This document shows positions 17,628 through 26,091 of a stretch of 64,000 nucleotides of DNA, piece by piece. The position numbers and the translations under genes were made by a program. The notes beneath the pieces are model-generated. The model was not told the DNA's origin, did not search any database, and saw only the letters and a list, made by a program, of their open reading frames with translations. Origin of the DNA: Bartonella sp. HY328 (lineage in GTDB: Bacteria > Pseudomonadota > Alphaproteobacteria > Rhizobiales > Rhizobiaceae); contig NZ_CP104883.1 in the NCBI RefSeq assembly GCF_025449335.1, positions 2,844,501 through 2,908,500 on the forward strand, in the 5' to 3' direction. Position 1 is the first letter of the stretch. Every line of letters begins with the position of its first letter.

Positions 17628-18671
17628 CTAACCCTCTATCCGTAAACCACTTTGCTTATTAAAGGGGTGAAGATCTTTTAGCGGCACTGAAAACTGTAAA
17701 TTTCCTTCATCATTTTGGTGTAAACGATCCGGCAATTCGATGGTTAATTGTTGCCCTTGCCACTCAACCAAAATTTGGCAACCTGCACCGATTAATTCCA
17801 CCAACAAAATTTTAGCATTAAAGTTGAGGCAATCCTGACGCGGCTCACCCAACAACACAGCACCAGGTCTAAAGCCAATATAATCAGCCTCTTTACCAAA
17901 CACCATGCCATCGCCACCAATTGCACTTAACACTGACCGATCTACAAAATTCATCTGCGGCGAGCCGATAAAACTTGCAACGAATAAAGTATTCGGTTTA
18001 TCATAAATATCAACTGGCAAGCCTATTTGCTCAATTTTACCCTTATTCATCACCACCAATTTATCCGCCAAAGTCATAGCTTCCAACTGGTCATGGGTTA
18101 CATAAAGGCTGGTGGTTTTTAAACGCCTTTGTAATGTTTTAATTTCTACCCGCATTTGACCGCGCAATTTAGCATCAAGGTTGGATAATGGCTCATCGAA
18201 AAGAAATAATTTAGGTTTACGCACGATAGCGCGTCCCATCGCCACTCTTTGGCGCTGCCCGCCCGATAATTGCCGTGGCTTACGATCTAAAAACGGTTCG
18301 ATTTCAAGCATCTTGGCCGCCTCCATGATGCGTTTATCACGCTCATCTTTTGGAGTTTTGCGATTTTTTAAACCATATTCAAGATTACCGCGCACACTCA
18401 TGTGAGGATAAAGTGCGTAATTTTGAAAAACCATTGCAATATCACGCTCGGCTGGCTCGATATTATTGACCAGTTTGTCACCAATATATAATTCACCGCC
18501 AGATATTTGCTCAAGACCTGCCACCATGCGTAATAAGGTGGATTTACCGCAGCCAGACGGCCCAACCAAAACCACCAACTCGCCATCATTAACCGATAGA
18601 TTAAGTCCTTCAATCACGGTTATGCCATTATCATATTGTTTTTTAATATTAGAAAGCTTTATCGAAGCCAT
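17628..18671 (-). CDS. ugpC: sn-glycerol-3-phosphate ABC transporter ATP-binding protein
   Basis: A 347-residue importer ATPase of the MalK/UgpC class. The start is the ATG at 18669-18671 (MASIKLSNIKKQ), two bases from the ugpE stop and preceded by GGAG; a longer reading of 18 extra residues would overlap ugpE and lacks such a site. It has Walker A GPSGCGKST, signature LSGGQRQR, Walker B LFLFDEP and the H-loop HD, followed by a C-terminal OB-fold regulatory region (about 235-347). It energises import through UgpA/UgpE. Other MalK-like proteins have the same layout; substrate comes from the neighbours UgpB and UgpQ. Confidence 0.92.
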   Translation of the reverse strand: MASIKLSNIKKQYDNGITVIEGLNLSVNDGELVVLVGPSGCGKSTLLRMVAGLEQISGGELYIGDKLVNNIEPAERDIAMVFQNYALYPHMSVRGNLEYGLKNRKTPKDERDKRIMEAAKMLEIEPFLDRKPRQLSGGQRQRVAMGRAIVRKPKLFLFDEPLSNLDAKLRGQMRVEIKTLQRRLKTTSLYVTHDQLEAMTLADKLVVMNKGKIEQIGLPVDIYDKPNTLFVASFIGSPQMNFVDRSVLSAIGGDGMVFGKEADYIGFRPGAVLLGEPRQDCLNFNAKILLVELIGAGCQILVEWQGQQLTIELPDRLHQNDEGNLQFSVPLKDLHPFNKQSGLRIEG

Positions 18672-18672
18672 C

Positions 18673-19524
18673 TCATTTCTCCGTTTCAATAAGGCCTTTA
18701 ACAAATAAGCGTTGCATCGACACAATCACAATAACGGGCGGCAACATGGCAAGGACTGCAACTGCCATTAAAATATTCCATTTTGGGTCAGCTTGTAAAG
18801 ATTCCACAAAAAGCTGGCGCATCACGACCAAAATTGTTTGATATTTAGCATCCGTAGTGACAATAAGTGGCCATAAATATTGTACCCAACCATAGACAAA
18901 TTGAATAATGAATAAAGCGGCCAAATTAATCTTGCTTAGCGGTAATAAAATATCTTTAAAGAATTTAAATGGCCCTGCCCCATCAATTCGTGCCGCCTCC
19001 AACAATTCATCTGGCACAGTTAAAAAGAATTGCCGAAACAAAAATGTAGCCGTTGCAGATGCGATCAGCGGAATAATCATACCAGCATAGGAGTTCAACA
19101 AACCTAGATCGACAACCACTTGAAAGGTAGGCATAATGCGTACCTCTACCGGTAGCATCAGCGTCACAAAAATTAATGCAAAAGCAGTTTTACGAAATGG
19201 AAAACGCATATAGACGATAGCATAGGCAGAGATAATCGAAATCGCAATTTTACCAATTGAAATTCCCATTGCCATGATAAATGAATTGGTTAATAGCGGC
19301 CACATCGCTGGCAATCCGCTTTCTGTCTTACTAATGCCAAGCACCGAGCTATAGTTTTCGATGGCATGACCACCGGGTAGAAGTGGTAAAGAGCCCGTGG
19401 AAAATGCATCCGAACCATGAGTTGATGCGATGATGGCAATATAAACGGGAAAACAGGTAAGAACGATACCTAAAACAAGAGTGAAATAAGTAAGGAACAC
19501 CAAAAAGGGTCTATTTTCTACCAT
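18673..19524 (-). CDS. ugpE: sn-glycerol-3-phosphate ABC transporter permease
   Basis: A 283-residue inner-membrane permease with six predicted helices. The ATG at 19522-19524 is chosen because AAGGAG lies seven bases upstream; the in-frame TTG six bases earlier is less likely. The EAA loop that docks the ATPase reads ELLEAARIDGAGPFKFFKDILLPL. It pairs with UgpA, six bases upstream on the mRNA side, and is followed two bases past its stop by ugpC. Part of the MalG/UgpE family of carbohydrate-type importers. Confidence 0.92.
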   Translation of the reverse strand: MVENRPFLVFLTYFTLVLGIVLTCFPVYIAIIASTHGSDAFSTGSLPLLPGGHAIENYSSVLGISKTESGLPAMWPLLTNSFIMAMGISIGKIAISIISAYAIVYMRFPFRKTAFALIFVTLMLPVEVRIMPTFQVVVDLGLLNSYAGMIIPLIASATATFLFRQFFLTVPDELLEAARIDGAGPFKFFKDILLPLSKINLAALFIIQFVYGWVQYLWPLIVTTDAKYQTILVVMRQLFVESLQADPKWNILMAVAVLAMLPPVIVIVSMQRLFVKGLIETEK

Positions 19525-19535
19525 GATCAAGCTCC

Positions 19536-20420
19536 TTAATACTGTACGCGCCGCTCGACAAAGCGGAACTGGAAAACAGTAAGCGCGATAACTAAAATCA
19601 TTAAAATGGTTGATTGTGCTGCAGAAATGCCAATCATATGATTTCTAAACCCGTCATCAAAAACCTTATAGACAAGAGTATTGGTTGCCTGTGCAGGTCC
19701 ACCTTCAGTTGTTCCGGCAATAATCGCAAAAGTATCAAACATCACATAATTTATATTGATAATTAAAAGGAAAAAAGTCGTTGGCGATAATTGCGGAAAG
19801 ACAATGGTCCAAAAACGCTTTATTGGCCCGGCCCCATCAATTGCTGCAGCTTCAATTTGCGATTTGGGTACGGATTGCAGCCCAGCAAGAAAAAACAAAA
19901 AATTATAAGAAATCTGTTTCCAACTTGCAGCAATAGTGATGAGTATCATTGCCTGTGTACCATTAACAAGATGATTCCACTTAATATTCATCAGACTTAG
20001 TAAATGCGGTATTGTACCGATAGTGGGATTAAAAAGAAAAAGCCATAAAACACCAGCAATTAAAGGCGCAACCGCATAAGGCCATAGGAGCATTGTCGTA
20101 TAAAATGATTTTGCCTTGATAACTCGATCAGCGCAGACGGCAAGTAATAGTGAAACGCCCATTGAAAGCACTGTGACCGATACGGCAAAAATGACGGTCA
20201 CATATATAGAATGAAAATAAGCCGGACTTGAAAAAATACGAATATAATTATCAAAACCAACAAAAACAGTTTTAAAGCCAAACGGATCTTCTCGTTGAAA
20301 AGATGAAATAATACCCTGTGCAGCAGGCCATAAAAAAAAGAAAAACGTAACCGCTAATTGCGGTGCTAAAAGCCAATAAGGCAAAATATGGTTTTTAAAA
20401 TAGACCCGCTTTTCTTGCAT
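19536..20420 (-). CDS. ugpA: sn-glycerol-3-phosphate ABC transporter permease
   Basis: A 294-residue permease with six membrane helices and the EAA loop IEAAAIDGAGPIKRFWTIVFP. I use the ATG at 20418-20420 (MQEKRVYFKNHILPYW) with a GGAAAAGAG ribosome site; the in-frame TTG 15 bases upstream would overlap that site. The N-terminal LPYWLLAPQLAVTFFFFLWPA resembles UgpA/MalF-type proteins. It forms the heterodimeric channel with UgpE. It follows ugpB after a hairpin that could lower its expression relative to the binding protein. Confidence 0.92.
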   Translation of the reverse strand: MQEKRVYFKNHILPYWLLAPQLAVTFFFFLWPAAQGIISSFQREDPFGFKTVFVGFDNYIRIFSSPAYFHSIYVTVIFAVSVTVLSMGVSLLLAVCADRVIKAKSFYTTMLLWPYAVAPLIAGVLWLFLFNPTIGTIPHLLSLMNIKWNHLVNGTQAMILITIAASWKQISYNFLFFLAGLQSVPKSQIEAAAIDGAGPIKRFWTIVFPQLSPTTFFLLIININYVMFDTFAIIAGTTEGGPAQATNTLVYKVFDDGFRNHMIGISAAQSTILMILVIALTVFQFRFVERRVQY

Positions 20421-20472
20421 AGTGCTCTTTTCCAAATTTCAATTTATGGCCTAACAACCCAAAATACTAAAA

Positions 20473-20500
20473 AGGAAATGGCCAAAACTAGCCATTTCCT
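20473..20500 (-). terminator. Attenuator-like hairpin between ugpB and ugpA
   Basis: Perfect 10-base arms AGGAAATGGC and GCCATTTCCT with an eight-base loop, followed on the minus strand by TTTTAG. It lies in the 102-base gap between ugpB and ugpA. Such hairpins after binding-protein genes commonly cause partial termination or protect the upstream mRNA, giving more binding protein than permease. Confidence 0.65.
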
Positions 20501-20522
20501 CAATTTATAATGTATTTTCAAC

Positions 20523-21848
20523 TTACTGATTGGCAGTTTCAAACTCTCGCAATATTTGATTGCCCCGTGCAGCAGCTTCATCAAGTGCTGCCTTTGGTTG
20601 TTTTGAACCGTTAAGAACAGCTTCCAATTCCTGATCAAGGATAGTACGAATTTGCGGCATATTACCAAAACGCACACCTTTTGAGTTTTCTGTCGGAGGA
20701 TTTAAATTAATTTGCTTGATAGCTATTTCTGTGCCGGGATTTTTTTCATAAAAACCTTGGCTTTTGCTCAGTTCATAAGCTGCTTTGGTAATTGGCAAAT
20801 AACCGGTATTTTGGTGCCAACGAGCCTGATTTTCTGGCAAGGACAAGAAGTTCAAAAACTTGGCTGCGCCCTTATATTGCTCGTCCTTATGGCCTTGCAA
20901 TACCCAAAGCGATGCACCACCAATGATAGAATTTTGCGGCGCGCCTTTTACATCAGCGTAATAAGGCAACATACCAAAGCCCACATCAAACTTAGCTTGC
21001 TTTACAATGCCGCCACGCGAACCCGACGACTGCATGAACATGGCACAATTTTGTGAAACAAACATAGGGGTGGCATTAAGTCCACCAGCGGCGCCGCCAT
21101 AACGGAAAACACCATTATCCGACCATTTCTTTAGGTCTTTCCACAGGCGCTCTTGCAAATCACCATTAAAAGTTAAAGTAGCATCAAGTCCACCAAAGCC
21201 GTTTTCCTTGGTACCATAGGGAACATTATGCAAAGCAGAAAAATTCTCAAGGCCAATCCAATGGGCAGCATAGGTCATGGTAAAGCCACAACTTGCAGCC
21301 TTAGAATCAAGAATTTTTTTCGAAAAAGATTCAATATCTTCCCAAGTTTTTGGTGCTTTTTCCGGATCAAGACCTGCCTTTTTAAAAACATCCTTATTGT
21401 AATAAAGAATAGGTGTTGAAGAATTAAATGGCATGGATAGCATTTTACCATCCGTATCAGTATAATAGCCACTAACCACTGGTAGATAAGCAGATGGATC
21501 AAAAGTTTCTTTGGTTTCTTCCATCAATTTATATACGGGATATACGGCGCCCTTTGCTGCCATCATCGTGCCAGTGCCTACTTCATAAACCTGCACAAGG
21601 ACTGGCTGCTGCTTAGCGCGAAATGCAGCAATCGTTGCAATCATGCTTTCTTCATATTCGCCGCGAAAAGATGGCACAACCTTATATTCTGTTTGGCTTT
21701 TATTAAAATCATTGGCAAGACTTTCAACTTCTTGCCCAAGCTGACCACTCATTGAATGCCAAAAAGTAATTTCTGTTTGCGCAAAAGCAGTGCTCATTGA
21801 AAGCACGGATACAATTGCGGCAATACCAAATTTAACCGAAAAACCCAT
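20523..21848 (-). CDS. ugpB: sn-glycerol-3-phosphate ABC transporter periplasmic binding protein
   Basis: A 441-residue extracytoplasmic solute-binding protein. A signal peptide (residues 1-23, VLSMSTAFAQ) precedes the mature start TEITFWHSMSGQLGQEVE, typical of UgpB. Later landmarks are PFNSSTPILYYNKD, ENFSALHNVPYGTKENGF and GGASLWVLQGHKDEQYKGA, all found in UgpB proteins. It captures glycerol-3-phosphate or glycerophosphodiesters such as glycerophosphocholine. It is the first gene of ugpBAECQ. GGAGTAGG lies just before the ATG, and a perfect inverted repeat lies about 33-59 bases upstream. Confidence 0.93.
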   Translation of the reverse strand: MGFSVKFGIAAIVSVLSMSTAFAQTEITFWHSMSGQLGQEVESLANDFNKSQTEYKVVPSFRGEYEESMIATIAAFRAKQQPVLVQVYEVGTGTMMAAKGAVYPVYKLMEETKETFDPSAYLPVVSGYYTDTDGKMLSMPFNSSTPILYYNKDVFKKAGLDPEKAPKTWEDIESFSKKILDSKAASCGFTMTYAAHWIGLENFSALHNVPYGTKENGFGGLDATLTFNGDLQERLWKDLKKWSDNGVFRYGGAAGGLNATPMFVSQNCAMFMQSSGSRGGIVKQAKFDVGFGMLPYYADVKGAPQNSIIGGASLWVLQGHKDEQYKGAAKFLNFLSLPENQARWHQNTGYLPITKAAYELSKSQGFYEKNPGTEIAIKQINLNPPTENSKGVRFGNMPQIRTILDQELEAVLNGSKQPKAALDEAAARGNQILREFETANQ

Positions 21849-22336
21849 AACCTACTCCAAAGTTAGATCCAAATTCCTTATAAAACATATGACCAGTCAT
21901 ATGTTTTGGCTCATTCAATCTCTTGGAGTTACCGTTTGCCTATTGCAAATTTATTACATTTTGTTGAATTTAAAAAATGGTTCCTCCAAGCTGCAAGACT
22001 TCCACACACTACAGCTTTTATTCAACGCCTATTTTGTAACAATATTTTTATAGAAGTACAATTCTTCAACAATGAAAATATCAAAAAGGGTTAACGCAGC
22101 GGCAACGGCCTTAAAGACCAATAATATCACTGCCAACAACCAAAGATAAAATAGAAACACGACAAAAAGGCTTATTGCACTTTAAATCATATATTTTATA
22201 ATTATATTAATGTCTGCACTGCTGGTACTTTAGGCGGATATTGGCTTTTATTTTATAATGTGATTGTAAAATCTGAGCTAAGTTGAGATATGGTGAGATT
22301 AAAAGCGTTTTTGCTAATGATTAAAAGGCATTATGA
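21849..22336. other. Divergent promoter region between ugpB and fxsA
   Basis: 488 AT-rich bases. The left end holds the inverted repeat upstream of ugpB. I see no conserved Pho box (CTGTCAT-type direct repeats) and no small gene with a good ribosome site. The fxsA promoter must lie in the right part. Confidence 0.4.
21882..21907. promoter_or_regulatory. Perfect inverted repeat, probable operator of the ugp operon
   Basis: Twelve-base arms AAAACATATGAC and GTCATATGTTTT, separated by two bases, form a flawless dyad 33-59 bases upstream of the ugpB ATG. Twelve perfect pairs with a two-base centre and no U-run point to a site for a dimeric helix-turn-helix regulator rather than a terminator. The inner ATGACnnGTCAT core resembles sites of GntR/FadR-type repressors. 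The regulator is not in this window. Confidence 0.65.
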
Positions 22337-22864
22337 ATGAAGCTGCGTTTATTTGGATTTGTATTTTTTGCAGCTTTTTTTATTGAAGTTGCAAGCATAA
22401 TAGTTGTTGGAAGACAGGTAGGCGTTTTATGGACCTTGTTGCTATTATTCTTAGGAATGGTAATTGGTGGATCATTGATCGCAAAATCTGGCCGCGATAT
22501 GATAACGCAAGTTCAAGTTGAGCTTGCAGCTGGAAGAAATCCCGACCAACAGATGGTTAAAGGCTTAATCACCTTTTTTGCAGGTGTTTTACTTTTCATT
22601 CCCGGTTTTGTCACCGATACTTTGGCGATTATTTTACTCATTCCCTTTGTGCAAACGCAATTGTTAAAATTTATGAAAAACTACACGAAACTTAGCACCA
22701 AATATTATGCAGATTACCGAACCACTAATCCTAACAATTATTCATCATCAAAGGATGACGAAATTATAATTGATCTTGATAGCGATGAATACCACAGTGA
22801 AAATGAGAAAAAGCGTGACATGAAATACATAAGTAACACTAAAAACGATGATAACTTGCGATAA
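22337..22864 (+). CDS. fxsA: FxsA family membrane protein
   Basis: A 175-residue inner-membrane protein. The FxsA domain occupies residues 1-125, with three or four helices (FGFVFFAAFFIEVASIIVVG, TLLLLFLGMVIGGSLIA, LITFFAGVLLFIPGFVTD) and the family loop GRDMITQVQVELAAGRNP. The C-terminal 50 residues are charged and variable. FxsA in E. coli relieves phage T7 exclusion by F plasmids; its normal function is unknown. It is 120 bases upstream of secB on the same strand, an arrangement I recall from Rhizobiales relatives. Confidence 0.88.
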   Translation: MKLRLFGFVFFAAFFIEVASIIVVGRQVGVLWTLLLLFLGMVIGGSLIAKSGRDMITQVQVELAAGRNPDQQMVKGLITFFAGVLLFIPGFVTDTLAIILLIPFVQTQLLKFMKNYTKLSTKYYADYRTTNPNNYSSSKDDEIIIDLDSDEYHSENEKKRDMKYISNTKNDDNLR

Positions 22865-22984
22865 TCCTAAAAAAAACGCAAAACTATTTCCAGCTTTTCT
22901 TGCCATAATTGTACTTACGTGATAGCGAATAATATATTCCAACGCTGGCGGGCCGTTGTTCGCCTTTAAAAGAAGGTAGTGTTT

Positions 22985-23464
22985 ATGTCTGAGACAGATG
23001 CAAACAATAATGGTGCAGCTGCACCTAGTCTTAATATTTTAACGCAATATATCCGCGATTTTTCTTTTGAAAGTCCAAATGCGCCTAATTCATTGCGCTT
23101 GCGTGATAATGCTCCGCCAATCAATATCGCTGTAAATGTTAACGCCAATGAAATGGGCGATGACATGTATGACGTTGTTCTTTCATTAAATGCACGTGCA
23201 GGCGATGAAAAAGACGTAATGTTCAATATTGAACTCGTTTATGGCGGCGTGTTCCGCGTGCAAAACTTCCCGCAAGAACATGTAATGCCGGTTGTTTTCA
23301 TTGAATGCCCACGCTTGCTTTTCCCATTTGCTCGCGAAATCATTGCCGGTATTACACGCAGTGGCGGCTTCCCACCATTGATGATTGACCCAATTGACTT
23401 TGCAGCAATTTTCCAACAGCGCATGGCTGAAGAAAACGCACGTCAACAAGTGCAATCAAACTAA
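22985..23464 (+). CDS. secB: Protein-export chaperone SecB
   Basis: A 159-residue cytosolic chaperone that holds preproteins unfolded and hands them to SecA. I use the ATG at 22985, eight bases after AGAAGG; the GTG six bases earlier (MFMSET) would sit too close to that site. SecB signatures are present: LNILTQYIRDFSFESPNAP near the N terminus, VNVNANEM, ELVYGGVFRVQNFP and LLFPFAREIIAGITRSGGFPPLMIDPIDF. The protein is of usual length for alphaproteobacteria. Confidence 0.96.
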   Translation: MSETDANNNGAAAPSLNILTQYIRDFSFESPNAPNSLRLRDNAPPINIAVNVNANEMGDDMYDVVLSLNARAGDEKDVMFNIELVYGGVFRVQNFPQEHVMPVVFIECPRLLFPFAREIIAGITRSGGFPPLMIDPIDFAAIFQQRMAEENARQQVQSN

Positions 23465-23477
23465 TCTTTAAAAATGC

Positions 23478-23513
23478 AAAATGCCTCAAATGAAAATTTG
23501 AGGCATTTTTTTT
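23478..23513 (+). terminator. Intrinsic terminator after secB
   Basis: Arms AAAATGCCTCAAAT and ATTTGAGGCATTTT (14 perfect pairs) around a GAAA tetraloop, followed by a run of T. It lies 14 bases past the secB stop. Confidence 0.9.
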
Positions 23514-23538
23514 AAATACTTTAAATTTGACTAGCGCC

Positions 23539-23644
23539 CTAGAGCGTTTTCCGAAAAGTGTGAAGCGGTTTTCGGACAAAAAACGCGGTGCAAACAATGG
23601 ATTAGAGCGCCGATCTGATCCAATCAGATCGAAATGCGCCCTAA
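23539..23644. repeat. 106-bp dispersed palindromic repeat, copy 1 (RIME-like)
   Basis: One of three near-identical 106-base elements. Order: terminal CTAGAGCG; hairpin TCCGAAAA / TTTTCGGA; spacer; TTAGAGCG; hairpin GATCTGAT / ATCAGATC; terminal CGCCCTAA. The two internal palindromes and the inverted ends fit the rhizobial intergenic mosaic elements (RIME). The right end overlaps the dut stop codon (23641-23643). Confidence 0.85.
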
Positions 23645-24111
23645 TGATGTCCAGTTGAGCCAAAACCTTTTTCGCCTCGCTCGGTTTGCGAAATTTCTTG
23701 GCGTTCTTCACACTGTAACTGCACAACAGGAGCAATTACTGCTTGCGCAATGCGCATAGCGCGGGTGATTCTAAATTCTTCTTCACCCAAATTAATCAAA
23801 AGAACCTGAATTTCACCACGATAATCACTATCAATAGTACCAGGCGTATTAAGGCAGGTTATGCCATGCTTTAAGGCAAGACCCGAACGTGGCCTGATTT
23901 GCACCTCATAACCCAATGGAATTTCAAAAATTAAACCGGTTGGCACTAAAATACGCCGACCTGGATTTAAAATAATTTGGCGATCTTTGGGGAGCGCTGC
24001 ACGCAGATCCATACCAGCCGCACCTGCAGTCTCATAGGCTGGTAGATCCAAACCAATACCATGTTCAAGGCGGATAATACCAAGTTTAGGGAGGTGAGCA
24101 GACATCATCAA
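23641..24111 (-). CDS. dut: Deoxyuridine 5'-triphosphate nucleotidohydrolase
   Basis: A 156-residue trimeric dUTPase that converts dUTP to dUMP and pyrophosphate, keeping uracil out of DNA. All five motifs are visible: AAGMDLRAAL (1), RPRSGLALKHG (2), NTPGTIDSDYRGEIQVLLIN (3), RITRAMRIAQAVIAPV (4) and the C-terminal Phe arm RGEKGFGSTG (5). It ends directly after GSTGHH, with the TAG stop supplied by the 106-base repeat. It is convergent with secB. One of the neighbouring ATGs (residues 1-3 are MMM) is the start; which one cannot be decided. Confidence 0.95.
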   Translation of the reverse strand: MMMSAHLPKLGIIRLEHGIGLDLPAYETAGAAGMDLRAALPKDRQIILNPGRRILVPTGLIFEIPLGYEVQIRPRSGLALKHGITCLNTPGTIDSDYRGEIQVLLINLGEEEFRITRAMRIAQAVIAPVVQLQCEERQEISQTERGEKGFGSTGHH

Positions 24112-24286
24112 TCCTTCAAGAAAATAATCAATATTTGAGTAAATTTCACAAGCTCATAAATGAAAAATATTGCCCTTTGGTAAATAAAAGGCAATAGCTT
24201 CCTTTATACTTAGCCCATAAAAAGCGAGCAATTTCATGCAATAATTTGAGCAACTTTTTTAAAATTAAAAAAAATCAAACACTTAA
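24112..24286. other. Spacer upstream of dut
   Basis: 175 AT-rich bases that should hold the dut promoter. No other signal is clear. Confidence 0.3.
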
Positions 24287-24459
24287 TCAGTCTTCATCAC
24301 ATGGCGTCCTATCCAAACCTTCATCGTTTTTAACAACTGGCGGCGGAAATTCTTGCGCTGATTGGAGTACTTTTTCTGTTATTGGTGCAGCAATTGATAT
24401 CGCTAATATGCTAGCCAAAAAACCAACGGCAAATATGATTGAAAGTATTTTTTCATCAT
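24287..24459 (-). pseudogene. Small exported protein gene broken by a one-base shift in an A run
   Basis: Reading the minus strand from ATGATG at 24454-24459 (AAAGGG three bases upstream) gives MMKKYFQ and an early stop. Adding a single A to the run of six A's gives a 58-residue protein that reads MMKKILSIIFAVGFLASI, then AISIAAPITEKVLQ and a C-terminal PPPVVKNDEGLDRTPCDED, ending at TGA 24287-24289. The corrected product has a clean signal peptide, cleavage region and soluble acidic tail. No start codon with a ribosome site is available in the long frame itself. Options: true pseudogene, sequencing or assembly error in a homopolymer, or slippage expression. Family not recognised. Confidence 0.5.
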
Positions 24460-24605
24460 TATCCCTTTGGTAATTTTAACATCTTGAAAAAGAATAAATG
24501 TTAATTATCTCTCATAAAAAAATTTAAGCCCCAAATCAATAGTCTCTATATTTTATGACCGTTTATTTTAATTAAAAATGCAATAAAAGCGAAATCAAAA
24601 CCTAT

Positions 24606-24644
24606 AAAAAAGGCGACAAGATTAAATTGAATAATCTTATCGCC
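24606..24644 (-). terminator. Terminator of the pnt operon
   Basis: Thirteen-base arms GGCGACAAGATTA / TAATCTTATCGCC with one G-U wobble on the minus strand, followed by a T-rich tract (AAAAAA on the plus strand). It lies 31 bases beyond the pntB stop. Confidence 0.8.
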
Positions 24645-24674
24645 GTTAAATATTTGCTTTAAGAAGCCTTAAGA

Positions 24675-26081
24675 CTAGTCAGCATCAAGCGATTTAACAA
24701 TTGCTTCAACCATCTTCTTGGCATCACCAAACAACATCATTGTGTTGTCACGGAAGAAAAGTTCATTTTCAACGCCAGCATAGCCAGAACCCATACCACG
24801 TTTCAAGAATAGCACTGTTCCTGCCTTATCAACATCAAGAATAGGCATACCGTAAATTGGTGAGGTTGGATCAGTTTTGGCTGCCGGATTGGTAACATCA
24901 TTTGCACCAATAACAAAGGCCACATCAGCGGTTGGAAATTCTGAATTAATATCCTCAAGCTCGAAGACTTCATCATATGGCACATTGGCTTCAGCTAAAA
25001 GCACATTCATATGGCCGGGCATTCGGCCAGCAACAGGGTGAATGGCATATTTAACTTCAACGCCTTCTGCCTTTAACTTATCCGCCATTTCACGCAAGGC
25101 ATGCTGTGCTTGCGCAACAGCCATACCATAGCCTGGAACGATAATAACTTTAGCAGCATTCTTCATCACAAAGGCAGCATCATCAGCAGAACCCTGTTTA
25201 ACCGGGCGTTGTTCAGTAGAACCACCACTAGCAGCAGCGGCTGTTTCACCACCAAAGCCACCCAAAATTACTGAAATAAACGAGCGATTCATGCCTTTAC
25301 ACATGATATAGCTCAAAATTGCGCCAGATGAACCAACCAGCGCACCCGTAATAATAAGCGCCATATTTTGCAAGGTAAAACCAATACCAGCCGCAGCCCA
25401 ACCGGAATAGGAATTAAGCATTGACACAACCACAGGCATATCAGCCCCACCAATTGGCACAATCATGGTAACACCGATAACCAATGCCAACACAACAATA
25501 AGCCAGAAAACAAAATGACTTTCGCTCGCCACCAAAACAATGATGAGAACAAGAATAGCAACGCCAAGGGCAATATTGATAAGATGACGGGCTGGCAATA
25601 AAATTGGCTTACCAGACATGCGGCCATCAAGCTTCAAGAATGCAATTATAGAACCAGTAAATGTTACTGCACCAATAGCAACACCAATCGCCATTTCAAC
25701 CAACGCGCGGCCGTGAATTGAGCCAACATCGCCAATATTAAATGAACTTGGCGAATAAAGTGCGGCAGCAGCCACCATAACCGCTGCAAGACCGACCAAG
25801 GAGTGGAAAGCCGCGACCAATTGTGGCATTGAGGTCATGGCAATGCGATCTGCAATTCTAGCACCGATCACGCCGCCAATACCAAGACCTGCAATAATAA
25901 GAGTTATGCCTAAAAATCCGGGAGTGGTTAATAATAGGGTTGTTACAATGGCAATGCCCATACCAACCATGCCGTAAATATTACCTTTACGGCTAGTTGT
26001 TGGATGCGATAGACCGCGCAAGGCCATGATGAATAGAATGCCTGACACCAAATAAAGGAAGGCAGCAAATTGAACACTCAT
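24675..26081 (-). CDS. pntB: NAD(P) transhydrogenase subunit beta
   Basis: A 468-residue membrane protein. Nine or so helices occupy residues 1-265 (domain II) and the C-terminal NADP(H)-binding domain III follows, with the signatures KVIIVPGYGMAVAQAQHALREMADKL, IHPVAGRMPGHMNVLLAEANVPYD and DVAFVIGANDVTNPAAK. With PntAA and PntAB it couples hydride transfer from NADH to NADP+ to inward proton flow, supplying NADPH. It is last in pntAA-pntAB-pntB, ten bases after pntAB. Confidence 0.96.
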   Translation of the reverse strand: MSVQFAAFLYLVSGILFIMALRGLSHPTTSRKGNIYGMVGMGIAIVTTLLLTTPGFLGITLIIAGLGIGGVIGARIADRIAMTSMPQLVAAFHSLVGLAAVMVAAAALYSPSSFNIGDVGSIHGRALVEMAIGVAIGAVTFTGSIIAFLKLDGRMSGKPILLPARHLINIALGVAILVLIIVLVASESHFVFWLIVVLALVIGVTMIVPIGGADMPVVVSMLNSYSGWAAAGIGFTLQNMALIITGALVGSSGAILSYIMCKGMNRSFISVILGGFGGETAAAASGGSTEQRPVKQGSADDAAFVMKNAAKVIIVPGYGMAVAQAQHALREMADKLKAEGVEVKYAIHPVAGRMPGHMNVLLAEANVPYDEVFELEDINSEFPTADVAFVIGANDVTNPAAKTDPTSPIYGMPILDVDKAGTVLFLKRGMGSGYAGVENELFFRDNTMMLFGDAKKMVEAIVKSLDAD

Positions 26082-26091
26082 AATTTAAGCC

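Noticed and set aside
21849..22336. Pho box upstream of ugpB
   Set aside because: Looked for CTGTCAT-type direct repeats with 11-base phasing on both strands; none acceptable.
24246..24473. 75-codon plus-strand frame in the dut-pntB gap
   Set aside because: TTG start without a ribosome site; it is the shadow of the minus-strand small exported protein frame.
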